Made by a program: the position numbers and the translations under genes. Positions 42,688 to 52,939 of a stretch of 64,000 bases of DNA are shown in pieces. Under the pieces are notes generated by a model. It searched no databases, was not told the DNA's origin, and saw only the letters and a program-made list of their open reading frames with translations. This DNA is from DATFQE01 sp963733845 (GTDB taxonomy: Bacteria > Actinomycetota > Thermoleophilia > Gaiellales > Gaiellaceae), in assembly GCA_963733845.1 (NCBI GenBank), contig CAVTEM010000007.1, positions 372,001-436,000 on the forward strand. Reading direction: 5' to 3'. The first letter of the stretch is position 1, and each line of letters starts with the position of its first letter.

Positions 42688-43390
42688 GCGTCGCGGCGGT
42701 CGTCGTCGTGCACGAGGAGGGGCCGGAGCTGGCTCGGTGCATCGCGGCGCTCGAGCCGCAGGTCGGCGAGCTGGTGGTGATCCGCAACCTCGTCGACAAC
42801 GAGCGCCCGCTCGGCTTCGCCGCGAACGCCAACCGCGGCATCGCGCGGACGACCGCACCGTTCGTCGTCGTCGCGAACCCGGACACCGAGGCGGCGCCCG
42901 ACGCCGTCGCGACCTTGAGGCAGTTCGCCGAGGCGCATCCGCGCTGCGGGATCGCCGGGCCGGCGCTGCTCTATCCCGACGGGAGCCCACAGCCGTCGCG
43001 GCGCCGGTTCCCGACCGTGAGCGGCACGCTCGTCCGCCGAACCCCGCTCCGCCGCGTGCTGAACGCCGAGCGCCACTTCTACGACGACCGAGCCGCCCCA
43101 GCCGGTCGAGGCCGACTGGATGCTGGGCGCCTTCCTGCTGCTCCGCCGCGAGCTGCTCGAGGAGCTCGGCGGCTTCGACGAGGGCTACCGGCTCTACGGC
43201 GAGGACATCGACCTGGCGTACCGCGCGGCCGAGGCAGGCTGGGAGCGGTGGTACGTGCCCGCCGCCCGCGTCGTCCACGCGCACGCGGCCGTGACCGACC
43301 AGACGTTTCTCACCCGCCGCACGCTGTGGCACTGGCGCGGGATCCTCGCGCTTCGTGCGGAAGCACCCCGAGCGCCTCCGCGCGCTCTAG
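42684..43390 (+). CDS. GT2 family glycosyltransferase (rhamnosyltransferase-like, frameshifts)
   Basis: GTG start: SVAAVVVVHEEGPELARCIAALEPQVGELVVI, followed unusually soon by ERPLGFAANANRGIARTTAPFVVVANPDTEAAPDAVATL (the PDxD-like site), GIAGPALLYPDGSPQPSRRRFPT, and after a break near 43095 ADWMLGAFLLLRRELLEELGGFDEGYRLYGEDIDLAYRAAEAGWERWYVP, ending in VRKHPERLRAL. The pattern is of WbbL-like rhamnosyltransferases. The distance between the first strand and the ERPLGFAAN motif looks ~20 residues short, perhaps a small deletion in the consensus. Confidence 0.75.
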
Positions 43391-45306
43391 CGCCTGGCGA
43401 TCGGCACCTCGTAGAAGTCGACCGTCATCGCAGGGCCCGGCTGGCCATGCCCGGCCGGATCTTCGAAGAAGCCCATCGTCTTGGCGCCGAGGGAGAGCGG
43501 CTTGCCCGGGTAGTCCATGGATCCCGGAACCTGGGCGATCATCGGCCCGTCGGCCGTCCCGGGGGTCGCGCGGAAGACCGCCGCGCCGTTGACGATCGCG
43601 TAGAGCAGCTTACGCCGGTAGAGCAGCGACCGCAGTCGGTCCCACGCAGTCGTGGGAAGCCCGCGCGGGTCGACGACGACGAGGCCTCGACCGCTGCCCT
43701 GTGGGACCGCGAAGTGCTCACCGATCCGGGTGCGAACGGTGCCGAGCTGTCTGGGAGCGCCGCAGCGGTTCGGCCGCCGTTCGAGCAGCTCCCAGTTTCC
43801 GGCCGTCGAGACCGCCTGATAGAGGCAGAAGAGCTGCAGAGTCGTTCTCGGTGCGTCGAGCGTGTGGTTGCGATCGTTGAGCGGCACGTCGGGGCCTCTG
43901 AGTACGAAGTCCGGGCCGCGCTCCCGGAGGTGGCGCTCGTTGAGCCGGTCGATCCGTTCCGTGTACGCCGTGTACGACTGGAAGACGGGGAGCGGGTGCC
44001 AGCGGAGCTCGGGGTACGCCCAGGCCACAGAGGTCTCGTACCCGTACACGTGCACTGTCCGGCCTCGGACGCGCTCGAGGATGCCCGGGTCGACATCGTA
44101 GAGCTTGCGCAGCTCGATCCTCGCCGCGCCTGAGCGAGTCAGCCGCTCCGACGTGGCCATCGTCCGGAGCTGGTCGACCGCGCGCTCGGCCGAGCGGACC
44201 GGATTCACGTCGTCGAGCGTCACATGGCCGGCGCCCAGGGCCAGGAGCGCACAGACGAGCGCGAGCGCCGATTCGCCTCGGAGGTCGCGCCGCCACGAGA
44301 GCGCGACGACCGCCACGGCGGCGGAGAAGAACCAGATGCCGATGTGCCACGGGTCGTGCCGGACGAACTGCTGCTTGAACGTCGGATACGCGAGCGCGAG
44401 GCCGAGCGCTAGCAGCTTCAACCGGCGCCTCCGAGACCAGCCCTCGGTGTTACGCCACCCGACGAACAGCGCCACGGCGGCCACGACCGCGGCGCCGAAG
44501 TACTCCCACTCCAGCGTCGGGTCCTCGTACGGCATCCCACCCGAGTAGCCGGAGACGAGCTCAAAGGAGTAGAGGAAGAACTCAGGCACTGCACGCACGT
44601 CCTGGCCCGCCGCGAGCCAGAGCACGAGGAACGACAGCGTCCCCGTGGCCGCGAACGAGGCGAGGTTGCGCAGCCATCGTTCTCGCTCCATGGCGAGCGT
44701 CAGGCCTACGAGCCCGAGCACGACGAGGCCCGTGGTCACCCGGATCATCAGCTCCAGGGCGCCGACGAAGCCGCCTGCGAGTGCCAGCGCCAGGAACCAG
44801 CGCTGCGACCCCCGCCGGATGGCGTGCGCGCACCAGAGGAACACGAGCGGCGGGATCAGAAGCGTCGTCGGGACGATCACGATCGCCAGCTTCGTGATCG
44901 CGAATGCGATCACCGAGGCACCGAGGAAACCGAATGTCGCCCTCGCGGCCCAGAGCAGTGAGCCGGCTATCGCGACCTGGAGCAGCCCGACGTAGAGGCC
45001 CGCCAGTGCGGCGGTGGGCGGGAAGTACAGGTACGGATCGGCGAGGAAGCCGAGAGGGCCGTAGGTGAAGACGATGTCCTGGCCGTAGTCGAGCGACTGC
45101 TGCCAGGCCATGCTCAGGCCGGCGCGCCACGAAGGGTCGACCCCGGTCTCGTACGGAATGACCGTCTGGACCGGCCAGGTCAGCCATGCGATAGCCACCG
45201 CGCCCAGCGCGGTCTGGACCGCCGGGTTGAGGAGGAGCGCGCGTCCGAGCGAGACGATGCCGACTCGAGCCGGCGCCGGCGCGGCTTCCTCGGTGGACGT
45301 CGTCAC
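43387..45306 (-). CDS. large polytopic membrane protein (putative membrane glycosyltransferase)
   Basis: 639 residues, no break. About 11 hydrophobic segments occupy the first ~430 residues (for example ALGAVAIAWLTWPV, SVIAFAITKLAIVIVPTTLLIPPLVFLW, ALALVCALLALGAGH). The first extracytoplasmic loop has ETGVDPSWRAGLSMAWQQSLDYGQDIVFTYGPLGFLADPYLYF, a pattern seen in GT-C-like bacterial proteins of unknown specificity. A soluble ~200-residue C-terminal domain follows (VHVYGYETSVAWAYPELRWHPLPVFQSY). GTG start, overlapping the stop of the upstream gene (GTGA). Family not assigned. Confidence 0.65.
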   Translation of the reverse strand: MTTSTEEAAPAPARVGIVSLGRALLLNPAVQTALGAVAIAWLTWPVQTVIPYETGVDPSWRAGLSMAWQQSLDYGQDIVFTYGPLGFLADPYLYFPPTAALAGLYVGLLQVAIAGSLLWAARATFGFLGASVIAFAITKLAIVIVPTTLLIPPLVFLWCAHAIRRGSQRWFLALALAGGFVGALELMIRVTTGLVVLGLVGLTLAMERERWLRNLASFAATGTLSFLVLWLAAGQDVRAVPEFFLYSFELVSGYSGGMPYEDPTLEWEYFGAAVVAAVALFVGWRNTEGWSRRRRLKLLALGLALAYPTFKQQFVRHDPWHIGIWFFSAAVAVVALSWRRDLRGESALALVCALLALGAGHVTLDDVNPVRSAERAVDQLRTMATSERLTRSGAARIELRKLYDVDPGILERVRGRTVHVYGYETSVAWAYPELRWHPLPVFQSYTAYTERIDRLNERHLRERGPDFVLRGPDVPLNDRNHTLDAPRTTLQLFCLYQAVSTAGNWELLERRPNRCGAPRQLGTVRTRIGEHFAVPQGSGRGLVVVDPRGLPTTAWDRLRSLLYRRKLLYAIVNGAAVFRATPGTADGPMIAQVPGSMDYPGKPLSLGAKTMGFFEDPAGHGQPGPAMTVDFYEVPIARR

Positions 45307-46343
45307 CACTGCAGCGTCGTTTCGGGTAGATCGACATCTCCGAGGCCCCAGGAAGGCCCGTTGAAGACTGTCGGTTTCCCGGCGAGAAGCATCTCGCTCG
45401 CGTCCTCGAGGAACGTCTCGTACGGCACGACGAGGTGCGCCGGCGGCGGCTCGGGGCGATCCCAGTCGACCGTGCGCGAATGCTCGAGGTGATAGAGGCG
45501 TCGCCGCCCGTCGAGAATCACCTGTTTCATTCCTGCGCTCGCCGCGAGCACGCAGATGTACCCGTCGAGATGCCCGGCGCTCGCGAACTCGGGATGCCCG
45601 CGAATCGCCTCCCAGCAGCTTCGATGCGCGAGAAAGAAGACGCCTGCGGCGTTCGTGTGGATCCAGTCGGTCGGTCGGGCGGCGCGGCTTTCCCGTGACC
45701 GAGGCTGCGTCGACCGTCGCTTGGAAAGGTACGAGCGCTTCGCTCGGGTGAGCCGAACCCCACCCGTGGGCACATCGAACCGGAGCGAGCCGCCGAGAAG
45801 GTTGACGCGAACGACCGAGCTTCTGCAGCGTGCGAGTTGTGCTCGCGGGCTTGCTTCGGGCGAGATCCCGGCCACGTCGTAGCGGTTCGTCCGGTAGAAG
45901 CTGCTCCTGTCCAGCGTGCGCTTCCCGATCGCGCGGAACAACGCCGGCGTGAAGAGGACGTCTGGGTCCGTCGCGAGGATGAAAGGCGATTGCGCTCTGC
46001 GTGCGCCGACGTTCTTCGCTGCGGAGGCCCAGATCAGGATCTCGTCCGCGCGCTCGAAGCGACTCGCCGCCGTCGCGGTCGGAACCGTGACGATCCGCAC
46101 CGGAAGCGAGCCGCCGGGGCTCGGCGGGCTCAGGATCTGGGCAAGAGGCGGCTGGTCCGGGAGCGGGCACCACTCGACGAGGATCACCTCCGCCCGAACG
46201 CGCTCCCGGCGGGCGAGCCACGCGACATTCCTGAGGAAGCTGCGGGCACGCGAGAACAGATCGCCGCCGTACTGCTCGTTCCGCAAGGCTGCGACGAGAC
46301 TCAGATCAGGATCGCTGACCTCTACCTCCCTGGGATGAAGCAC
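45303..46343 (-). CDS. putative glycosyltransferase, GT2-like (family uncertain)
   Basis: 346 residues, unbroken. Begins with DLSLVAALRNEQYGGDLFSRARSFLRNVAWLARR and EVILVEWCPLP, followed by SAAKNVGARRAQSPFILATDPDVLFTPALFRAI, where TDPDVL is a DxD-like donor-binding site. Later WIHTNAAGVFFLAHRSCWEAIRGHPEFASAGHLDGYICVLAASAG resembles the acceptor loop of GT2 proteins. Start taken at GTG 46343. About 200 bases upstream are non-coding as far as I can see and may carry the promoter. Translationally coupled to the membrane protein downstream. Confidence 0.65.
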   Translation of the reverse strand: MLHPREVEVSDPDLSLVAALRNEQYGGDLFSRARSFLRNVAWLARRERVRAEVILVEWCPLPDQPPLAQILSPPSPGGSLPVRIVTVPTATAASRFERADEILIWASAAKNVGARRAQSPFILATDPDVLFTPALFRAIGKRTLDRSSFYRTNRYDVAGISPEASPRAQLARCRSSVVRVNLLGGSLRFDVPTGGVRLTRAKRSYLSKRRSTQPRSRESRAARPTDWIHTNAAGVFFLAHRSCWEAIRGHPEFASAGHLDGYICVLAASAGMKQVILDGRRRLYHLEHSRTVDWDRPEPPPAHLVVPYETFLEDASEMLLAGKPTVFNGPSWGLGDVDLPETTLQW

Positions 46344-46548
46344 GCGTCGAGTTTCGCCGGCCCGATCTGGCCGCAAGGCCACCGTTCGACAGGGCTGCTG
46401 CGTTACCGTAACGCACCCCCGTGCGCCTGCTGGGTCGGCTCATGCGGCGCGAACTGCTGGGCGGCGGAGTCGCTCCTCGGGATCGAGGGCGAGGGGCCGT
46501 GTAGCGAGTCGTCCTGGAACGCGCGGCCCGTCCCGACTACGAGCGGCT

Positions 46549-49500
46549 TCAGCGCCTGCGCGAGCGCACGAGCGAAGCCGCCCTGGACTGACGCACGGCG
46601 TCCGAGAGCGCCGCACGCCAGCTCCTCTCCCTGACCAGGAGCCAGCGCAGCTGGATCCCGAGGCGGCGAACATCGTCGCCTAGGCCCAGATCGGCCGGCC
46701 TCGCCGGATCACGCAGGCCCAGGTTGACCACCGTTCGGCCTCCGCTGCCGCGCACGGCCGGCGGCAACGAAACGCGGAGGAGAGGAGGGGCCGCGCCATG
46801 GCGGAAGACGCTGGTAACGGGCTGCTCCGCTCCCGCCGAAGCCTCCACTTCGAGCACGGGATGGTCGGGCGTCACGAACGGCGCAGCGCGGAGCACGACC
46901 TCGGCGTCCTCGGGGACTCCATCGGTGAGCCTGAGGACGAGGCTCGCGTTCTCGCCGTCCGTCCAGACGCCAGTGGCCTCGACTTTCGCCCACCCCGCGC
47001 CGAGCAGACGCTCGCCGCCCGAGGTCTCGCTGAAGACGATCTTCTCTCCGGAACGAACGGAGCGGTCCACCTCCCGGAGCGTGAGCGAGCGGAGGAGCAG
47101 GCCGAGGGGTCGATCGTCATCCGACCAGCCGAGCTCTCGCGGGGACCGGAGCCCCTCGACCACAAGCGTCAGATCGAGCTTGCCGTCGGCCGGCATCGGC
47201 GCAGGCAGCTCGACCTGCCACTCCGGATCGCCGTGATTGAAGTCGCGCCAAGCGACGCGCTCGCCGTTCACGAGCAGCGCGACGTAAGCGGTGCCCCGGC
47301 TCGGTGCAGATCGTGCCGAGCGAGAAAGCGAGGACGTAGTCGTGGTCAGCGATCACGTCGAGAGCAAGGGCCAGCCGGGACCGCGAGCCGTTGGTCCAGA
47401 TCCCCGTCTCGTCGTACGCCCAGCCGTCTCCGAAGCCCGCCATAGTCGCTCAACTCGGTCAGCTCGGCGGTCTCGCCGGGCCAGATGTGCAGGCGCCGGT
47501 GGCCTTCGTCCGCTCCGCGCCGCCCAGCGCGCCAGGCGGCGCTCCCGCGCGAGCCCCGCCTGCGCCGCTGGATCTGCGGCGGGAAGCAGCGTGACCGCCC
47601 GAAGCAGGATTCCAAGCGGGCGCTCGTCCTCGGTCCGACCAGCCGAGCTCGAGCGGCGAGCCGGGCACCTCGATCCCGAATATCAGATCCGCCGTCCCGT
47701 TCGGCGCCTCGGGCAGCTCGATGTGCCAGTCCGGGTCGCCGTGCTCGAACTCCCGGGCCGCCACGGGCTCGCCGTTCACGTGCGCCTCCACCGCGAGCCT
47801 CGCGCCCCGGGCGACGCAGATGCTGCCAAGCGAGAGCGCCAGGACGGATCCGCCCTCCTCGATCCCGTCGAGCGCGAGCGCCACCTCGGAGCGCTTGCCC
47901 TGGGTCCAGAGGCCGGCTTCGTCCGGAAAGGCCCAACCCTCATCGAAGCCGCCGTAATCGCTCAGATCGGCCAGCTCGACGGCTCGCCCGCGCTGCAGCG
48001 AGAACGCGGCCGCCCCAGCTCGCCGCGGGCCGCCCACCGGATGAGCCGGCGCTCCTGCAGCGACAACGACTGCGTCACCTCGTCGTCGATCGGGACCGGC
48101 CTGACGGTCGCGCGCCGAACGCGTGAGTGGGCCGTCATGTGGCTGCAGTCGAAGTGCGCGAGGACGTAGGCGTCCCAGAACACGGTCGAGCTGTGCACCA
48201 GCACGAAGCGGCGCGGATGCTCGCCGCGCTCGATGCGGGCGCGCTCGAGCTCCACGAGTCGCTCGAGCGCGAGGAAGACGCGCGCAAGCTTGGCCGGGAG
48301 CTGCGAGGGCTCGTAGGCGCCGTCCGGCGGCGGAGGCGCATCCGAGAGCGACAGGTCGACGCCGAGGTCGACGACGAAGACGATCCGCGCTCACGCGCCA
48401 ACTCGTCGACGGAGCTCGGCGTCATCGAGGTCGGCGACGGCGAGCGAGCGGCCGCCGTCGAGCTCCGCGACGAGCGCGGCGAGCAACTGCTCGAGCACGG
48501 GGTTGGCGCCGACGTAGCCGACCGTCGCGCCCGGCGGGGAGACCGCGAGCGAGTCGGCGACGAACGGCAGCACGTGGCCGGAGTCGTAAGTCAGCCCGTA
48601 CGACGCCGCGAGCCGCGTCCGACGGACGCGGGGACGCGCGGCCGGAGCGCGGCGAGCACGGCCTCCGCGAAGCGACCGCCGGAGCGCTCGCCGACCGGGA
48701 CCTCCTCGAGCTCGACGTCCGCGAGGCCCCAGGTCTCGCGCTGCGCAGGGAGGTCGGCGCGGTCGACCGAGACGAAGAACCGCTCGAGATCGTTCGAGAC
48801 CGTCTTCGCGCCGTGGTAGACGGTCGGCGTGCGGTTGTGGTTGCAGTGGTAGCCGGCGAGCTCGGCCTTCGAGGCTCTCGATCGAGCCGCGGCGGAGGAG
48901 CATCCGCCGGCTCAGGTTCGAGTCGACGTGCCAGCCGAGCAGCATCTCCTCGTCGAAGCCGTCGATCGCGACGAAGTCGTCGCGCAGGACGAGCTGGAAG
49001 TCGCCGGGCGCGTCGAAGCGGATCCACTCGTGGCTCAGCGTCGGCTCGTCCAGGCGCAGGCCCGGGCCGAGCCGCTCGATCTCGGCCAGCGCCGCGTCGC
49101 GGATCGCTCCTCGGAAGCCGCTCCCACAGCCACTCCGGAAGCTCGAACCGCGGCAGGCCGTAGAACCCGTCGGGGAGGTCGCCGCAGATCTCGCTCAGGC
49201 TCCGGTCCGACGAGCGGCAGGAAGATCATGTCGGTGTTCGTCGAGAGCAGCCAGCGGTTCGACGGGTTCGCGCGGCGCACGGCGGCGTTCCGGGCCACGG
49301 GCTCGAGCGCGGGCAGGTGCGTGCGCGCGGCGAAGCGCTCCTCGTGGATCGCGGCCGGCACGCGGAGGACGCGAAGCAGGTCGAGGCAGCGCTCGGTGAG
49401 CGTGTCCGCGAGCGCCTCGACGAACGTCGGCAGCTCGTCGGGCGTGTTGTAGTCGACGAAGACGATCTCGTCGTCGGGGTCGGTGAGGACCTCGGCGAGG

Positions 49501-49580
49501 CAGTTCAGGCTCAGCGCCGCGCGCCGGTGGAGGTTGTAGCCGTGCGCGTCGTTCCGGCCGTAGAGGAGGACCGAGATCAC
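46549..49580 (-). CDS. multidomain GT2-like protein with three C-terminal beta-sandwich modules (many frameshifts)
   Basis: About 1010 residues if the breaks are repaired. The N-terminus ISVLLYGRNDAHGYNLHRRAALSLNCLAEVL and RWLLSTNTDMIFLPLV (TDM as DxD-like) indicate a GT2 fold; FDAPGDFQLVLRDDFVAIDGFDEEMLLGWHVDSNLSRRM is its acceptor half. A middle domain follows (GATVGYVGANPVLEQLL, RFVLVHSSTVFWDAYVLAHF). Then come three modules recognised by GxGWAxxxxGxWTxG and ELGWSDDxRPLGxLLRxLTL. At least eight frameshifts lie between 49200 and 47280. GTG start overlaps the epimerase stop. Likely makes or binds the surface glycan. Confidence 0.6.
46620..47990 (-). repeat. three tandem ~130-residue beta-sandwich coding modules
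   Basis: Module 1 (about 47988-47596), module 2 (about 47490-47075) and module 3 (about 47045-46620) share the order: an acidic opening with W-A/W-T aromatic motif, an ALALD or LVLRL strand, a VNGE-x-VA-x-R-x-F-x-HGDP-x-W segment (modules 1 and 2) and a closing GWSDDxRPLG or GLGDDVRRLG. They are clearly homologous but diverged; the third is the most different. Confidence 0.6.
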
Positions 49581-50639
49581 GGGCGCTGCGCGCGCCGCGC
49601 CGGCCGAGCATCAGCGTCGAGGCGACGGCCGGCGAGCGAGGCGCGCGCGGCTGCCGCCAGCTCGTCGTAGATCCAGGCGTACGTCTTCTCCAGCCCGACG
49701 GCGAGCGGCGTGCTCGGCTCCCAGCCGAGGCGCTCGCGGATGAGCGTGTTGTCCGAGTTCCGCCCGCGAACGCCCTTCGGCGCGTCGAGGTTGTAGCGGC
49801 GCTTCAGCCGCACGCCGGCGATCTCCTCGACGATGTCGACGAGCTGGTTGATCGTCACCAGCTCGGACGAGCCGAGGTTGATCGGCTCGCGGATGTCGCT
49901 CTCCATGATCCGCGTCGTTCCGTACAGGCAGTCGTCGATGTACATGAAGCTGCGCGTCTGCTCGCCGTCGCCCCAGATCTCGATCTCGTCGCGTGCCGGC
50001 GAGCTTCGCCTCGGCGACCTTGCGGCAGATCGCGGCCGGCGCCTTCTCGCGCCCGCCGTCGTACGTCCCGTGCGGCCCGTAGACGTTGTGGTAGCGCGCG
50101 ACCCGCGTCTCGATCCCGAAGTCGTCGTAGAAGTTGCGGCACATGCGCTCCGAGAAGAGCTTCTCCCAGCCGTAGCCGTCCTCGGGCAGCGCCGGGTAGG
50201 CGTCCTCCTCGCGCAGCGCGGTGACGTCGGCGTCGCGCTGGAGGTCGACGTTGTAGATGCAGGCCGACGAGGAGAAGAAGTGCCGCTGGACGCCCTGCGT
50301 CCTTGCCGGCCATCAGCAGGTGCGTGTTGATCAGCACGGAGATCATGCAGGCGGCCCGGTTCGCCTCGATGAACCCCATCCCGCCCATGTCGCAGGCGAG
50401 GTTGTAGACGTGCGCGACGCCGCGGACCGCGTCCTGGCAGGCGTCGAGCGAGCGGAGGTCGGCGACGCGGTTGTCGACGCCGCGGGAGCACCTGGTACCA
50501 CTCGTCGAGCGGCTTGATGTCGATCGCGCGCAGCTCCGTGTAGCCGTTCTCCTGCAGGTAGCGCACGAGCCAGCCGCCGATGAAGCCGCCGGCGCCGGCG
50601 ACGAGGATCGGATCGGTGCGCGAGATCGCTTGCCTCCAT
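49577..50639 (-). CDS. NAD-dependent epimerase, GDP-mannose 3,5-epimerase-like (frameshifts)
   Basis: An extended SDR enzyme. The Rossmann motif VAGAGGFIGGWLVRYL and RAIDIKPLDEWYQ (typical of GDP-mannose-3,5-epimerases) are followed by the active-site YGWEKLFSERMCR (Y-x-x-x-K), RVARYHNVYGPHGTYDGGREKAPAAICRKVAEAK, EIWGDGEQTRSFMYIDDCLYGTTRIMES and INLGSSELVTINQLVDIVEEIAG. Such enzymes convert GDP-D-mannose to GDP-L-galactose/gulose. Breaks lie near 50625, 50480, 50300 and 50000. The ATG is in a sequence overlapping the ugd end. The stop overlaps the next GTG (GTGA). Confidence 0.8.
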
Positions 50640-50641
50640 GG

Positions 50642-51990
50642 TCATCCTCCTCTGTACGCGCTCAGACCGGGCTGCCGCCTCGAGCGGCCGGCCGAGCCGG
50701 ACGATGTCGATCGGTTCGCCGTACGTCGTCGTCGGGAGCAGCCGCCAGCAGTCGATCACGACGGGTCGCTGTCCCGTCGAGCGCGTCGAGTCGGAAGCTC
50801 GGCGAACTCCGGCCACGGCGTCGCGATCACGACCACGTCGGACGTTCGAGCAGCTCGGCGGCCGACGCCGCACCGCGCGCGAGCCCGCCGAGCGCCTGCG
50901 AGCGCCGCCTCGATGGCGACCGGGTCGTAGACGATGACCTCGTAGCCGGCCTCGCCGAGCAGCCGGGCGAGCGCGACGCCGGGGCTCTCCTCGATCACGC
51001 CGGTGTCGGGCTTGTACGAGAGCCCGAGGATGCCGACGCAGTCGCCGGCCTCGAGCCGCGACTGCACGATGCGGGCGAGCCGATCGGTCTGGGCGACGTT
51101 GACCGCGTCGGTCGCCTCGGCGAGGAGCGGCTCGGCGCCGAGGTCGCGCGCGAGCACGGCGAACGCCTTGTTGTCGCGCGGGAAGCACGGCCCGCCGTAG
51201 GCGATCGCCCCGCGCAGGTACTTGCGGCCGATCCGGGTGTCCAGGCCGAGCGCGTCGGTGACGGCCTCGACGTCGGCGCCCGGAAGCCGCTCGCACATGT
51301 CGGCGAGCGCGTTCGCGTACGAGATCTTCATCGTCACGTACGTGTTGACCGCGATCTTCGTCAGCTCGGCGTTGACGAGGCTCATCCGCCGGAACGGCGG
51401 ATCGTTCTCGCAGACGCCCGCGGTAGAGCCGCTCGTGCACGTCGCCTGCGCGCGAGTCCGACTCTCCGATCAGCACCATGTCCGGCTCGAGCATGTCGCG
51501 GATGACGTTGCCGAGCGCGATGAACTCCGGGCTGTAGCAGAGGCCGAGGGTCTCGCCGACGCGGCGGCCCGATGCGCGCTCGAGCGCCGGCGCGAATCTC
51601 CGCGCTCGCACGAGCCGGGCATGACCGTGCTGCCGACGACCACGAGGTGGTACTCGTCGCGTCCGCGCGAGCCCTCGCCCGACCTCCTCGAGCGCGGCGA
51701 GGACGTGCTCGTTCGAGAATGCTCCACGCTCGTCCGACGGCGTCGGCACGAGCAGGATCGTCACGTCCGCGTCGGCCGCGGCGGCGAGATCCGTCGTCGC
51801 GCTCAGCCGCTCGCGCGAGCCGGAGACGAGCTCCTGCAGCCCGGGCTCCTCGACGGGCGCGCGACCCTCGTTCAGCAGCTCGGACGGCCTCCGGGTTCAC
51901 GTCGATGCCGAGAACCTCGTTGCCCTTGCTCGCGAGCACGGCCGCGAGCGGCGCGCCGAGCTTTCCGAGTCCGACGACGGCGACCTGCAT
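50642..51990 (-). CDS. UDP-glucose/GDP-mannose dehydrogenase family protein (frameshifts)
   Basis: Oxidises an NDP-hexose to the uronic acid using two NAD+. Landmarks: VAVVGLGKLGAPLAAVLASKGNEVLGIDVN (NAD site), VSLVNAELTKIAVNTYVTMKISYANALADMCERLPGADV, the catalytic Cys in AYGGPCFPRDNKAF, and VGILGLSYKPDTGVIEESPGVALARLL. The N-terminal third is broken by at least four frameshifts (51880 to 51430) and the tail by one or two. About 440 residues. The overlap TGAccATG with the epimerase start shows the two are coupled, so uronic acid-type and epimerised sugars are made together. Confidence 0.85.
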
Positions 51991-51995
51991 CAGCG

Positions 51996-52840
51996 CTACG
52001 GCGGCTTCCGCCGTGATCGAGCAGGTGCCAGCCGAACCGGCGCTCGAAGGCGCGGAAGAGCGGCTCGGGCATCCAGCGGAAGTACGGCTCCTTCACGTAG
52101 CGGTACTCGACGTAGTCGCGGATCCGGTACGGGAAGACGTGGTCGACGTGACACGTCCTGGACGCGGAAGCCGCTCCGCTCGACGAGCTCGCGGCCCTGC
52201 TCCGCGCGTGTAGCTGAACGTGACCGGGCAGCCGGTCTGCGCCTCGGAGTGCTTCGCGACGAGCTCGTCCGTCTTCCAGAAGCGGCCGCGCCCCTGCGCG
52301 GCGACGATCCAGAAGACCTTCCACGAGCGGCGGTGGTAGACCATCAGCTTCAGCGTCCCGCCCGGCGCCGTCAGCGCGCGGATCTCCGCGAGCGCCCGCT
52401 CGGGATGCGGCGTGTGGTGGACGACGCCGAACGAGTAGACGAGGTCGTACGGCTCGCTCGTCGAGCGCCGACGTCAGCTCCTCGGCGTTCGCCTGGACGA
52501 AGCGGATGCGGTCGGCGACGCCCATCACCTCCGCGCGCTGCTCGGCGATGCGGAGCGACTCGCTCGAGAGGTCGACCGCCGTCAGCTCGGCGCCGGCGCG
52601 GGCGAAGTTGATCGAGTCGGTGCCGATGCCGCAGCCCACCTCGAGCACGCGCTTGCCCGCCCAGCGCTCGAACTCGGCGAAGGCGGGGATGTGCGGCTCG
52701 ACGAGGTACTTGCGCGCCTCGACCTCGTCGAAGTACTCCCGCGACCCGACCGGCTTCGGCGAGTGGCGGATGTTGCAGGGACGCGCGTCCCAGTACTGCT
52801 GGACGTCGGCGATGGACTTGTCTGTCGAGCTTCGGACCAT
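51996..52840 (-). CDS. class I SAM-dependent methyltransferase (frameshifts)
   Basis: Begins MVRSSTDKSIADVQQYWDARPCNIRHS, a pattern seen in methyltransferases of glycan loci. SAM site: VLEVGCGIGTDSINFARAGAELTAVDLS. Then RIRFVQANAEEL and, after breaks near 52465, 52355 and 52220, the C-terminal HVDHVFPYRIRDYVEYRYVKEPYFRWMPEPLFRAFERRFGWHLL. About 280 residues. Likely methylates a sugar in the surface glycan. Its C-terminus meets the ugd start; the exact stop is uncertain. Confidence 0.75.
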
Positions 52841-52939
52841 GCGAGTTCTCGCGGGCAGATTGTGACAGTCGGCGACGCGTTTCCGCGTGCCCGGCGGCGG
52901 CGAGACCGTAGTCGAGGCTACCGAATACTCTTCTGCCCG

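Noticed and set aside
46344..46548. Short plus-strand frame ending in PDYERLQRLRERTSEAALD
   Set aside because: Only about 28 codons of sensible sequence, an upstream stop, and no start with a ribosome site; I treat the 205 bases as intergenic.
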